Notes: generated from the sequence alone by a model not told the origin. 64,000 nucleotides of DNA from Sphingobacterium thalpophilum (GCF_038396785.1 NZ_CP151087.1:3348001-3412000); one strand, 5' to 3'. Positions 1-8,350 are shown, numbered from the stretch's first letter. A program made the numbers and translations.

Positions 1-381
1 GGCGTACTACCGGTAGATGAAATCGATCCCGTGGAACCTGCTACAGACTATCGCTATAATCCGGTCGATGATGGTGAAGTCGTGGTGGTACCGGTTACTG
101 CCGACCGTCTGACCAGACTACCGGCGTACCGTGAAAATTACCTGGATCCGGATACTGAATTATCCATTCGCCATATTTATGAGGGAACAGGTGATGTCGG
201 ATTTACGGTGGGATCTAGTGTATATGACCAGGATTTTTATCAACATCCACATTTTAATGAAGATACATTTTATAGCCCGGGATCAAAGACAGACGAATTT
301 GCTGCGGAGCGCGAGCGTGCACGACGTGTACGTGCGAGATACGATAGAAATTTAGATGGTGATCCCAATGATTTAATCTAA
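1..381 (+). CDS. C-terminal part of an unrecognised protein (cut by window edge)
   Basis: The reading frame is open from base 1 and ends at a TAA at 379-381. The GTG at 31 is only an internal codon, so the gene starts outside the window. About 126 residues are visible. They are acidic and tyrosine-rich in the middle, and end in an Arg-rich stretch followed by a short acidic tail. I recognise no domain, membrane segment or signal sequence. A strong hairpin terminator follows 30 bp downstream, which supports this being the true 3' end of a plus-strand transcription unit. Function unknown. Confidence 0.6.
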   Translation, partial: GVLPVDEIDPVEPATDYRYNPVDDGEVVVVPVTADRLTRLPAYRENYLDPDTELSIRHIYEGTGDVGFTVGSSVYDQDFYQHPHFNEDTFYSPGSKTDEFAAERERARRVRARYDRNLDGDPNDLI

Positions 382-412
382 AGAATTTATCAGGTTAAGA
401 TCTTACCATTCC

Positions 413-452
413 AAAGGTTTTCATTCTTTACAGTTTGAAAACCTTTTTTTTT
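413..452 (+). terminator. Rho-independent terminator after the first gene
   Basis: A perfect 10-bp inverted repeat (AAAGGTTTTC at 413-422, GAAAACCTTT at 437-446) is followed by a run of T to 452. It lies about 30 bp after the stop codon at 381. Confidence 0.85.
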
Positions 453-614
453 CCGGGAACCTAGTCCTTAGCAGCTGCAGGCAGATCCTCCCATATTTGG
501 CATTCGCCCCTGAAATTAAACCTCTCGTCCCCAAAATGAAGACCGGTCGCCATCGCACAAAAAATCATACAACTACGTACCTAAAAGTCATACATCCAGG
601 GCAGATTACTGCGC

Positions 615-622
615 TAACTTTG
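615..622 (+). promoter_or_regulatory. Possible Bacteroidota -7 box (TAACTTTG)
   Basis: TAACTTTG matches the TAnnTTTG consensus exactly. No clear TTG is found 19-20 bp upstream, and the leader to the ATG at 743 would be about 115 nt, so support is moderate. Confidence 0.35.
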
Positions 623-742
623 GTATAAGATAACAGATCGGAGGACAGGGAGATGCCCGGCCGGTCAACAGGAACAACTCCACGGCCGATTCAGGAGGAT
701 AATAAGGATAAGCAAAAATATAACCATATAAAAAACAAAAAC

Positions 743-1144
743 ATGAGAACATTAGTAAAAAGAATCATCGGCACATTGGGTACAGGTGCCTTGATGGCAG
801 GCCTTATCATCGGTGCAAATGCACATGATAAAAAAGAAGAGGTGAAAGTAAATAAAGTTGATCCCGAATTTATTGAGTGGCATTTCGATGGCGCACCCAA
901 TCCCTCCAATAATGATCTTACGGATCCCTCACAATATTCTAAAGGCAGCAGCACTACTTGTGATGGAGAGAAAGAAACTATCTGCAATTTAAATGCTCCT
1001 GAAAATGGCAGTTCAGGGCAACCAGATCTCAATGCCACAGTTACTATACCGGGGCAGCCTAGCGAGTCTGTTTCGCAGCGTATCAGTGATGCGCTCGGTT
1101 CAGGGACACCAAATGAAACCGTACAGTCTTTCCGTTCAGAATAG
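743..1144 (+). CDS. Small secreted protein, DUF6520-like
   Basis: This 133-residue protein has an N-terminal signal sequence: MRTLVKRIIG, then a hydrophobic core ending near AHDKK at about residue 30. A short Cys pair (CDGEKETIC) lies near residues 76-84, followed by a Gly/Asn/Pro-rich segment. This layout (signal, tryptophan-containing linker, a short Cys-x6/7-Cys loop, then a Gly-Gln-Pro segment) resembles the small DUF6520 proteins common in Sphingobacterium and relatives, whose role is unknown. The start at 743 was chosen because it begins the signal peptide and follows an A-rich ribosome-binding region. The longer ATG at 653 would bury the signal. The gene is monocistronic, with a hairpin terminator 20 bp after the stop. 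Confidence 0.6.
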   Translation: MRTLVKRIIGTLGTGALMAGLIIGANAHDKKEEVKVNKVDPEFIEWHFDGAPNPSNNDLTDPSQYSKGSSTTCDGEKETICNLNAPENGSSGQPDLNATVTIPGQPSESVSQRISDALGSGTPNETVQSFRSE

Positions 1145-1163
1145 AAGGAAACACAGTTTTTTT

Positions 1164-1197
1164 AAAAGCTCCAAATATCAGTTTGTTTGGAGCTTTT
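1164..1197. terminator. Bidirectional terminator between convergent genes
   Basis: A perfect 12-bp inverted repeat (AAAAGCTCCAAA at 1164-1175, TTTGGAGCTTTT at 1186-1197) carries A/T tracts on both sides. It sits between the plus-strand DUF6520-like gene and the 3' end of the minus-strand susD-like gene. Confidence 0.8.
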
Positions 1198-1217
1198 CTA
1201 TAATCATACAAGTCTTT

Positions 1218-2618
1218 TTAGCGTGGATTTTGCAACATGCCTGTAATTTGAACTACATCTTGAGGAATCAATATTTGATATCGCAGATTATTTGGAGGAA
1301 GTGTATAGGATTTTTCCACGCCATCCCGTACAATCTTGCGCACCAAAGTCTTCTGAAATTTTTGATCTCTATTAAGCCTTTTAAGGTCAGAGACCCTAAC
1401 ACCTCTAAAAATCAGCTCCTTACGGCGTTCTTGCAAAATATATGTCAATACCTCATCCTGGGATTTGAGTGCAGAAGGAAATACATATTCCTTTGCAAAA
1501 CGTTTATTCAGCAATACCTCCAATGTAGCTTTTGCCATATTCAATTCTCCTTTGCGTGACAAACATTCTGCTTTTATCAGAAAAATCTCATCCACAGCCA
1601 GACCGCAGAAGAAACTCGAGTTATAGAATCCTGCATAATTTCCTTTAAAACCGATAGTACCATCCGTTTTTTTATTAAAGAATATAGTCTTTCTTAAATC
1701 TCCCTCATCATACAATCCGAAAAGGGCTGAATCAACATTTGCCCTTTTAGCATTTAAAATAGTTAGATCTGTATTATAGGCCAGAAAGATCGTTTCGGGA
1801 TTCATAATTTCAAAGGGTGTAGTACTATTTGGATTCCTTGATTTATAATCCATAAGCTCGTTATGGACCGCTAGGGTTTTTTCCGCATATTCCAATGCTT
1901 TATCGTAGTTTTGCATCAAGAGATTTACTCGTGCCAACATCGCGAGTGCAGCGGTACGTGACGGCCTAGTTGAAAAGTCAACGCGCACAGGGAGCAGATT
2001 CAGCGCTTCTTCAAGATCGTTCAATATCTGTCGATAAGTTTCATCCAAGGTTGACCGTATCGACTTTTCTTCAAAATTGGGCGTTAATCTCAAAGGCATA
2101 CCCAAGCTAATATTGTTATGCTCGGGATTATCTTTTCTGAAGTCAGAACAATATACCTGGGCCATCTGATAATAAGTGTATGCCCGAAAGAATAATGCAG
2201 ATCCTTTAATATAATTATAATTGGCATCTTCTATTTTTTCCATCTTCCTTAATCTATCCAACACGGTATTTGCATAAAAAATTGCTAGAAATGGATTTTT
2301 CCAGTATACATTGTTATTTGCGGGCAGAAATTGCGGTTCATCATCCCAAATATATAAGCTCTTTTCAAATTCAGTAAGTCCATTAAATACAGCCGTCGTC
2401 ACATAGAAATCATCCGTATTCATTTCCAATAAGCCGGGTGCAAGATTTGTGTTTATGGTATAATTATTATCGAGCAATGCCTGTAGATCTTTCAATGAAT
2501 TTGGGGTTACGAAAGAGCTTTCACTCTTTTCGTCCAGAAATTTGTTGCAAGACATTAGCGTAAACAGCCACATGCAATATAATAGACGAGCTGGTATCAT
2601 ATTTCTTAACAGTTTCAT
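1218..2618 (-). CDS. SusD/RagB-family nutrient-binding outer-membrane lipoprotein
   Basis: The 466-residue protein begins with a lipoprotein signal ending in LFTLMSC, Cys24 being the lipidation site. Next comes the SusD-type N-terminal segment (CNKFLDEKSESSF, then LKDLQALLDN). Helical TPR-like repeats follow, including KGSALFFRAYTYYQMAQVY near 140 and AALAMLARVNLLMQNYDKALEYA near 225. The C-terminal part has the family feature ILQERRKELIFRGVRVSDLKRL. SusD proteins sit on the cell surface as the lid of a SusC channel and help select the ligand. The gene lies 11 bp downstream of its susC-type partner, so the two are co-transcribed. No glycoside hydrolase accompanies the pair, so the substrate (glycan, peptide or other) cannot be named. 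Confidence 0.93.
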   Translation of the reverse strand: MKLLRNMIPARLLYCMWLFTLMSCNKFLDEKSESSFVTPNSLKDLQALLDNNYTINTNLAPGLLEMNTDDFYVTTAVFNGLTEFEKSLYIWDDEPQFLPANNNVYWKNPFLAIFYANTVLDRLRKMEKIEDANYNYIKGSALFFRAYTYYQMAQVYCSDFRKDNPEHNNISLGMPLRLTPNFEEKSIRSTLDETYRQILNDLEEALNLLPVRVDFSTRPSRTAALAMLARVNLLMQNYDKALEYAEKTLAVHNELMDYKSRNPNSTTPFEIMNPETIFLAYNTDLTILNAKRANVDSALFGLYDEGDLRKTIFFNKKTDGTIGFKGNYAGFYNSSFFCGLAVDEIFLIKAECLSRKGELNMAKATLEVLLNKRFAKEYVFPSALKSQDEVLTYILQERRKELIFRGVRVSDLKRLNRDQKFQKTLVRKIVRDGVEKSYTLPPNNLRYQILIPQDVVQITGMLQNPR

Positions 2619-2629
2619 AATGTGAAGTT

Positions 2630-5600
2630 TTAAAAATTGACGTTTATACCAAAGGAATAGATTCGGCTTGGGGGGGTACTAAAATAATCGGGATCTAAGC
2701 CTTTCTTATTTGCTTTCCATAAAATGCCGACATTATTTACTGAAGCATTGACCTGTATGGGAATTTTTGCAAATGAATAACTTAATCTCAGATCCTGTAA
2801 TCTGATGACATCACCTTTTAAGACATTGGGCTCAGCATATTTATAAAAGTTATCTCTGCTGGTATTTGCGGGATATATCATTGAAGGGATGTTAGTCCAT
2901 TTCTCATCGCCGGGATTTTGCCACCTTTGATAGAAATCTCCATGTCCTGCTGTACCATTGAACATTCCCGCGTATCCCACAGTCCGTTTTCTAAAATAAT
3001 GACCAAACTTATAATTTATAGAAAATGTGAACTGCAGTTTCTTCCACCCGAGCATTCCTCTTAAGAAGCCATAATGGCTTGGTAAAGCTGAGCCATAATA
3101 ATGCAGATTTTGCAAAGAATCATTCAGCAACTTTTGATAATCTTTGGAGACCTCACCTTTATAGCTACCTTGAGGATCTCCATTCTGTGGATCTAAACCC
3201 TCAAAACGATAGGCAAATACAGGATACAATTCCTTATCCAGAATTGGATTTAAGATCTGCGGGCCGCTTTCTGCATAATTCATCGTCGTATTTATAGCAC
3301 CATTATAATCTTTCACGACACTTTTTGAGTAAGAAAATCCGAACGTAGTATTCCATTTCAGCGAACTATTAGGGTTTGAAGCAATACTTAATTTAGCATC
3401 CCATCCTCTGCCATTGATTACACCGATATTACGGTAGGCATTTCCAAAACCTGTAGTCGGATCAATCTGATCAGGCGCAATCAGATCAACAGATCTTTTG
3501 CTATACCATTCAACCGATCCAGAGATTCTATTTTTTAGCATTGAAAATTCTAGAGCACTGTTAAAAGTCTGCACTTCTTCCCATTTTAAGTATGGGTTGG
3601 GCGGTGTATTGATCAGACCATATTGATAATTTGTGTACTGCGCAGTGGCCGCATTGTATATCATAATCGGATCACGATTGGCACCGCCGCCAATATTTCC
3701 GCTTGTACCATATGTCGCGCGTATTTTGAGGCTGCTTATCCAGGATATATCCTTCAAAAAATTTTCTTCAGCCAATGCCCATGCTACCCCTGTAGACCAA
3801 AGGGGGTTCCATTTTTCATTTGTTATAGCACCAAATACATTGCTTCCATCCTTTCGCATTGAGCCACTAATAGTGTACTTGCCTTTAAAGGTATAGGCCG
3901 CATTTGCGAATAAGGATAAAAACCGTTGTACATTTTGGGAATTACTTCCATAAAACGGTATATAATTATTTCCGTAAAGATTATCGAAAGTTGGATACGG
4001 ATTGACATAGTCCACTTTCTGTACCGTCAGCACATCGGCATCAACACCATAGTTTCGGTATGAATTACCATCGACCTTGCGGTGGCTCAGCTCTGTACCT
4101 ATGAGTATATTAAGTTCATGACTATTTGCCCAATTTTTTGCAAAGTCTAACTGCGCACGGATACGATGGCTCATCAGCGTACTGAACGATCTATCCTGTA
4201 TTGCTCCTTTTGGCAATATGTATTTCAATTTTCCATCATTCGTTTGCTGCGTAAACTGATTAATGAGATTTCTTGAGAAAAAACTTGATTCTTCATATAA
4301 GGAAGTATTTCTTGATTTTTGCGTTTCAGCCCCATAGATCAACTGTCCGGTAATTCCTTTAAATATTGAATATCTCGCAATCATATTTGCAGCAAAATGG
4401 TCCATTTTATTTTTTGTCAACGATTTATTTAAATCCTCCATAGGGTTGAGAGTCCAGTCTATCCCATTTTTAGCACCGAGCTCGCTTACGTAATTCTGGT
4501 TGAGCAGATAGGGCACGGTTATCGAGTTTCCGACATCATCAAAAAGCCTTGTATAGGGATAATAGAAAAAGTTATCGGTCCCTGCCGGTGCTCTATCAAT
4601 GGTTGATGTATAGGAGAAGTTTGCCTGTAACTGTAAATTATCGGTAACATCAAACAAGTTAGTCTGTCTTATGGATATTCTGTCTGATAGACTTTTTATG
4701 TGCTGACTTAAGTTTCTGTCCCAACCTATCGAAACGCTGTGATCGGATCGGGTGTTGCCGCTATTTATTCTTATATAATCTTGTTGAAGTGCGGCTACTC
4801 TATAAAATTTTTCTTTGTCCTTTCTATAGTCATAAGATCGCCAGGATCGAATTTTACGGTCAGCCTCATCCTGCTGTATCTCCCCCAATCTCAATTTTTG
4901 TAACAGATCTACCACTGGCGACAGGACTATTTTACGTAATGCCAATGGGTTGGAGAATTGATTGTCAAAATGTCCTTTATCAAAAAGCATCATTTCGAGA
5001 TCTATAAAGTCAGTTGAATTCACAATAGGTTCATAATATAAATCATCGGGAGGCTGAAAAGTCCAATTCGAAGAAAAGTCGATCTTAAATTTATTTGTGG
5101 CTTTTTTCGTTGTGATCACGATTACACCGTTTCCTGCTCTTGCTCCCCATATTGAAGTTGCCGCAGCATCCTTTAGTAGGGTTACGTCTTCGACATCATT
5201 TGGGTTGATCTGATCCAATGTCCCTTCGAAGGGGAAATTATCCAGTACAATAAGCGGCTTCACATTTCCTCCCGAAAAAGAATTGAGGCCGCGGATGTTC
5301 AGTTGAGCGCTCTTTGTCCTATTATCAAACTGGAGTCCTGTTGCCAGACCATCCAATTGCCCTATGATTGTGGAAGAAATCCTTCTTTTTAACAGATCAT
5401 TGCCCAAGTTTTCAAAAGATCCTGTCGCTCTTTCCTTGGGCAGCTTCTGAAAGCCATTACTATAGACCACAGCTTCCTGCAACTGGGTATTGCTTTGTTT
5501 AAGGACAATTTCAATCCCTATTGCATTATTTAAGTAAATTGAATCTGTAAGATAGCCTATTTTGCTGCAATATATCCATAGCGGCAATTGGGTTACAACG

Positions 5601-5773
5601 ATATTAAAATTGCCCTGGCTATCGCTTGCCCCCAACATTTTCTTCTGACTGTCCCTAAGAGTGACCTTCGTCACAGGATCGCCAGTTTCATCATATACTT
5701 TTCCTTTTATCATTTGTTGCCCATACAAATGACTAGTGAAAGAGATTATTACCAATAATAACAGTATTTTCAT
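2630..5773 (-). CDS. SusC/RagA-family TonB-dependent outer-membrane transporter
   Basis: The 1047-residue protein has a signal peptide (about 1-19), a CarboxypepD_reg-like beta-sandwich (about 21-100), and a TonB plug domain. The plug contains the SusC signature NPNDVEDVTLLKDAAATS followed by GARAGNGVIVITTKK (about 190-225). A long 22-strand-type barrel ends in an aromatic terminal strand (FGINVNF). It would import a ligand across the outer membrane using TonB/ExbBD energy, together with the SusD-like lipoprotein encoded just downstream. Its ATG overlaps the stop of the upstream TlpA-like gene (ATGA at 5770-5773), which indicates translational coupling. No FecR anti-sigma or ECF sigma gene is adjacent, so any sigma-based control would act from elsewhere. 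Confidence 0.95.
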   Translation of the reverse strand: MKILLLLVIISFTSHLYGQQMIKGKVYDETGDPVTKVTLRDSQKKMLGASDSQGNFNIVVTQLPLWIYCSKIGYLTDSIYLNNAIGIEIVLKQSNTQLQEAVVYSNGFQKLPKERATGSFENLGNDLLKRRISSTIIGQLDGLATGLQFDNRTKSAQLNIRGLNSFSGGNVKPLIVLDNFPFEGTLDQINPNDVEDVTLLKDAAATSIWGARAGNGVIVITTKKATNKFKIDFSSNWTFQPPDDLYYEPIVNSTDFIDLEMMLFDKGHFDNQFSNPLALRKIVLSPVVDLLQKLRLGEIQQDEADRKIRSWRSYDYRKDKEKFYRVAALQQDYIRINSGNTRSDHSVSIGWDRNLSQHIKSLSDRISIRQTNLFDVTDNLQLQANFSYTSTIDRAPAGTDNFFYYPYTRLFDDVGNSITVPYLLNQNYVSELGAKNGIDWTLNPMEDLNKSLTKNKMDHFAANMIARYSIFKGITGQLIYGAETQKSRNTSLYEESSFFSRNLINQFTQQTNDGKLKYILPKGAIQDRSFSTLMSHRIRAQLDFAKNWANSHELNILIGTELSHRKVDGNSYRNYGVDADVLTVQKVDYVNPYPTFDNLYGNNYIPFYGSNSQNVQRFLSLFANAAYTFKGKYTISGSMRKDGSNVFGAITNEKWNPLWSTGVAWALAEENFLKDISWISSLKIRATYGTSGNIGGGANRDPIMIYNAATAQYTNYQYGLINTPPNPYLKWEEVQTFNSALEFSMLKNRISGSVEWYSKRSVDLIAPDQIDPTTGFGNAYRNIGVINGRGWDAKLSIASNPNSSLKWNTTFGFSYSKSVVKDYNGAINTTMNYAESGPQILNPILDKELYPVFAYRFEGLDPQNGDPQGSYKGEVSKDYQKLLNDSLQNLHYYGSALPSHYGFLRGMLGWKKLQFTFSINYKFGHYFRKRTVGYAGMFNGTAGHGDFYQRWQNPGDEKWTNIPSMIYPANTSRDNFYKYAEPNVLKGDVIRLQDLRLSYSFAKIPIQVNASVNNVGILWKANKKGLDPDYFSTPPSRIYSFGINVNF

Positions 5774-6384
5774 TCTTGCACTCCTTTCATTCTAGCGAGC
5801 AGCACTTTAACTTGATTATCATTGAGAAAATCAGATGTGGATAGCGCGCCCAGTTTACCGAAATGATCGAGCCAAATATAGATTGGCACTGCTTTATGGG
5901 GAAATATCTGCTTAAGGAAAGTATCTAAAACGACTGAGGGAGTTTGCGTTCTGTATTTCTCAGTTTTTTTACCACGAAGCACTGTTGCGATCTTTGTGGT
6001 ATCTTTATCAAAGCTATTGACAAGTAAAAAATTAATTTTATCACCATGGAGACGTTTCAATTGATCCAGTTTAGGAAAATTCGCTACGCAAGAGGTACAC
6101 CATGTGGCCCAAAAATCCAAGATCAAAGGTTTACCACGATATTCTGCTAAAGTACGCATGACATATTTATTGTTCTCAAAGATCATGAACTCGTGAGACC
6201 AGAATTCTTCAGGTACTCTAAACCCAATCATCAAAGGTTGAGCAGTGCTGAGCCCATTGGCCCCGCTGTCCTGGCGGGGCGTCTGGGCAGATAAACTAAA
6301 CATAGAAACCAAACACAGCAGCATCACTCGTGCTCGTTTGCTCTTAAAGGCCTTATATAAATTGAATAGTGTTGATTTCATCAT
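5770..6384 (-). CDS. TlpA-like thioredoxin-fold protein, periplasmic
   Basis: The 204-residue protein has one N-terminal hydrophobic segment (about 19-33) ending in LSAQ, a likely cleavable signal. A thioredoxin-fold domain follows with the redox motif WATWCTSC, Cys96 and Cys99, inside the family pattern GKPLILDFWATWC. The cis-Pro region is KAVPIYIWLD near 165. TlpA/ResA-type proteins reduce or isomerise periplasmic disulphides. Genes of this type often precede SusC/SusD-like pairs in Sphingobacteriaceae, but their part in uptake is unproven. The gene lies 1 bp after the upstream small gene and overlaps susC by 4 bp. A second in-frame ATG one codon later is an equally possible start. Confidence 0.88.
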   Translation of the reverse strand: MMKSTLFNLYKAFKSKRARVMLLCLVSMFSLSAQTPRQDSGANGLSTAQPLMIGFRVPEEFWSHEFMIFENNKYVMRTLAEYRGKPLILDFWATWCTSCVANFPKLDQLKRLHGDKINFLLVNSFDKDTTKIATVLRGKKTEKYRTQTPSVVLDTFLKQIFPHKAVPIYIWLDHFGKLGALSTSDFLNDNQVKVLLARMKGVQE

Positions 6385-6385
6385 C

Positions 6386-6763
6386 TTAAAGATTTGGCTG
6401 GTTAATAGATTGAAAAAAATCGTTGATTTTTTTAGTTAGCTGGATTTCCTTCCTATTCGCTTCCAGTGTAGACAGTTTTATTGCGCTTGTATCTAAATGG
6501 CGGCTATGTGTCAGGAAATACGCTATTAGAGCACGCAGGATATTCGACAAAAACAACGTTTGCTGTAGAGACTCCAATTTGCTTTCGGTAGCTTCGCCGA
6601 GGGTTTTGCATTTGAGATCCAATGCGTAGAGGTATTCGCGTATCGTGACTAGCGAATAATGATCCCAAAAGCTTTCGATACATTTCAATGGATCGTAACT
6701 GTCTTCATGGATCTCGTAAAATGGCCTGTCGAGATGCAGGAGATCTTCATAAATGGCTTTCAT
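6386..6763 (-). CDS. Unrecognised small protein, first gene of the susCD-type operon
   Basis: This is a 125-residue, probably cytoplasmic protein with no signal peptide or membrane helix. It looks mostly helical, with a Leu-rich segment (TLFLSNILRALIAYFLTHSR, about 69-88) and a charged C-terminal helix rich in Lys/Gln. I recognise no family. The stop is 1 bp before the ATG of the TlpA-like gene, so all four genes (this, TlpA-like, SusC, SusD) form one tight operon. Leading position and small size would suit an operon-specific accessory or regulatory factor, but nothing in the sequence proves it. Confidence 0.7.
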   Translation of the reverse strand: MKAIYEDLLHLDRPFYEIHEDSYDPLKCIESFWDHYSLVTIREYLYALDLKCKTLGEATESKLESLQQTLFLSNILRALIAYFLTHSRHLDTSAIKLSTLEANRKEIQLTKKINDFFQSINQPNL

Positions 6764-6962
6764 GTGTTTAGTTTTTGGCTGTGACCATAGCGCATAGCTC
6801 TCCCTGTCCGACCGAAATCAGTTTTTGTGGGAGCCTGAATGGGCTCAGGTCACAGCGGTGAAAAAATAAGAAATAGGTTATCGGGCGCGGTGCAGGACAG
6901 TTACACGTAATTTGATAGAGACGATACCGCGTCCGTTGGTATAATAAAAAACCGACCTTTTT

Positions 6963-6979
6963 TTATAGAATTTCTATAA
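6963..6979. repeat. 17-bp perfect palindrome, operator-like
   Basis: TTATAGAA and TTCTATAA are exact reverse complements around a single T. The palindrome lies 200 bp upstream of the susCD-type operon's first ATG (6763) and 200 bp downstream of the small ORF at 7196-7384. It could be a repressor site, or simply an AT-rich coincidence. Confidence 0.3.
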
Positions 6980-7195
6980 CAGTGTTTTTCTAAAATCTTT
7001 GCTTTTGAAATCGGAAACCCTTACTTTTAAAGTGTGAAGATAAAAGAGATAAGGGCTGTGCAATTTTAGAGCGTGGATCTAAAAAAACAGGCCGGTAAAA
7101 TCAACAATTGGTCTGCGATAAATAGGCCTTTACGGCTTTTTTATGCTCGAAGCCCACTGGATATCGGCCATTGTTAATTTTAAGCTTTTAAGAAG

Positions 7196-7384
7196 CTATT
7201 CAGGTGGACAGTATTTGTTCTTGATGAGTAGTGATACTGCAAGTTGACGAAGCTGATCCTTAATCTGCCGTCGTTCTGTAAATGTTCTTAGCTCTTTTGA
7301 TCTCATAATCTTACAAATTTGGTTAACAAAAAGAGTCTCAAGGGGAGAAGATATTAAAGGCATGACTAAATATAAAAGAGGCAA
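7196..7384 (-). CDS. Short ORF behind a promoter and structured leader; coding status doubtful
   Basis: A frame of up to 62 codons. An internal ATG at 7304 gives a 36-residue basic peptide (MRSKELRTFTERRQIKDQLR, then a hydrophobic stretch and KNKYCPPE) that looks more protein-like than the N-terminal part. I recognise no family. It is kept because a good TTTG-N19-TATCTTTA promoter and a leader with competing hairpins (7381-7474) lie directly upstream on the same strand. It may instead be the remnant of a longer gene. Confidence 0.25.
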   Translation of the reverse strand: MPLLYLVMPLISSPLETLFVNQICKIMRSKELRTFTERRQIKDQLRQLAVSLLIKNKYCPPE

Positions 7385-7458
7385 GCCCCACTATCTTCCA
7401 CTGAACACAGGTACGGCAAAGAACCCAGACGCAGTTTCCAATAGGGGAGCTTGCCCCT
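7381..7458 (-). promoter_or_regulatory. Leader with mutually exclusive hairpins (attenuator-like)
   Basis: On the plus strand GCAAGCCCC (7381-7389) is complementary to GGGGAGCTTGC (7444-7454) with one bulged base. The second arm also lies inside a separate local hairpin AGGGG/CCCCT (7443-7447 and 7454-7458). The two pairings share bases and cannot form together. Read on the minus strand, the structure begins about 10 nt after the -7 box at 7467-7474. Confidence 0.35.
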
Positions 7459-7466
7459 CCTTGTTG

Positions 7467-7497
7467 TAAAGATACAAAAAGCATTGGGGGTCGCAAA
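7467..7497 (-). promoter_or_regulatory. Bacteroidota-type promoter (TTTG-N19-TATCTTTA)
   Basis: On the minus strand the -33 box TTTG (7494-7497) is followed by 19 bp and TATCTTTA (7467-7474), one base off TAnnTTTG. It would read through the structured leader toward the short ORF ending at 7196. Confidence 0.45.
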
Positions 7498-7590
7498 CCC
7501 TACGTCTCACGTCTTTTGAAATTTGCCGTTTCGTGCCCGAGACTAAATCAGCGAACTGATTATAATACAAATATAACAATACAAAATATA

Positions 7591-7610
7591 ATCGCAAATA
7601 AAATTGCGAT
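7591..7610. repeat. Inverted repeat ATCGCAA-N6-TTGCGAT upstream of an HTH-like gene
   Basis: Perfect 7-bp arms (7591-7597 and 7604-7610) lie 34 bp before the ATG at 7645. The downstream product may contain a helix-turn-helix, so this could be its own operator. Confidence 0.35.
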
Positions 7611-7644
7611 ATAAATTCAAGACATTAACTAACAGAAATATAAA

Positions 7645-8094
7645 ATGAAGTTTGAAAAGTTTTTGAAAACTTTAAACAAAGAGTTTGAAGCGATTTTATC
7701 GGATAAAAATCCTTTAGAGTCTTTCCAACTAAATAGTGATTTATCAGTAGTAAAAGGCCGAAACTTTTATAATGCTGTAAAACTACTATCGAACGACTTT
7801 GACAAAGACTGTGAAAATGCATTATTCGAAATCGCTAACACAGCCCATAAAAAATATCTTGCAAAACAAAAAGGCAAAGTAAAAAACAATAAGAAGTTGA
7901 ATACCTACCAAAAATTTATTACTCAATTTGTATCGTCACAAGCAGAAGTTTCAGAAAAAGCAGGCATTGAAAATACAAGATTCACGAAAGTACTAAATCA
8001 AACTGCAGATGATTTTTATGCTCATGAAGTTTTTTCGATTGCGAAATCTCAAAATATGAAACTGATAGATGCATTTGAACAGCTATACGAATAA
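7645..8094 (+). CDS. Unrecognised 149-residue protein, possible helix-turn-helix
   Basis: A Lys-rich, AT-rich gene for a soluble, mostly helical protein. The N-terminal two thirds is not recognised. The C-terminal part (about 95-148) reads like an XRE-type helix-turn-helix followed by helices: SQAEVSEKAGIENTRFTKVL, with the AxVSxxAGIxxTRFTKxLN pattern. A DNA-binding role is therefore plausible but unproven. It stands alone, flanked by an inverted repeat upstream and two terminator-like hairpins downstream, in an IS-associated gene-poor island. Codon use is AT-richer than the housekeeping genes to the right, which is compatible with acquisition by transfer. Confidence 0.65.
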   Translation: MKFEKFLKTLNKEFEAILSDKNPLESFQLNSDLSVVKGRNFYNAVKLLSNDFDKDCENALFEIANTAHKKYLAKQKGKVKNNKKLNTYQKFITQFVSSQAEVSEKAGIENTRFTKVLNQTADDFYAHEVFSIAKSQNMKLIDAFEQLYE

Positions 8095-8322
8095 CTATTT
8101 AAGAATCCTATACTATCTCTGAACAACGAAAGAAGCGACACGATTAATACTGCAAACTCTTCGACTACTTCCACGGCGATGGCGAGCGTCCAATAATTGG
8201 GTTAACCTAAAGTAGCATCCAAAACGACAAAAACAAAGATCAAAAATCTTGTATAATTTTTTCTATTTCAAAAAATTATTTCTATATTAGATCAGCCGGT
8301 TGAAATATACCAACATTTAGCG

Positions 8323-8350
8323 AAGCGCCTTAATTTATTAGGGCGCTTTA
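8323..8350 (+). terminator. Terminator-like hairpin AAGCGCC/GGCGCTT
   Basis: Perfect 7-bp arms (8323-8329 and 8342-8348) are followed by a weak T/A tract. It lies 230 bp after the HTH-like gene. Confidence 0.5.

Larger units (their letters stand above)
382..742. other. Gene-free stretch between two plus-strand genes
   Basis: It holds the terminator at 413-452, then about 160 bp with nothing recognisable, then a possible -7 box at 615-622 and a long leader to the ATG at 743. An in-frame upstream ATG at 653 would extend the downstream protein by 30 charged residues in front of its signal peptide. I regard that as leader sequence, not coding. Confidence 0.6.
6764..7644. other. Gene-poor leader/accessory region of about 880 bp
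   Basis: The stretch upstream of the susCD-type operon holds ACTGTGACC/GGTCACAG-type inverted arms (6779-6786 and 6848-6855) and a GAGCC/GGGCTC hairpin (6831-6846), so the operon mRNA may have a structured leader. It also has a perfect TTATAGAA-T-TTCTATAA palindrome (6963-6979). Further on are a minus-strand promoter with a structured leader and a short ORF (separate entries), a small ATCAG/CTGAT hairpin (7547-7560), and a 7-bp-arm repeat before the gene at 7645. No tRNA or known RNA family was recognised. Confidence 0.5.

Noticed and set aside
993..1559. 188-codon plus-strand ORF overlapping the susD-like gene and the end of the DUF6520-like gene
   Set aside because: It is antisense to clear SusD coding sequence and crosses the hairpin terminator. 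The translation shows no family features.
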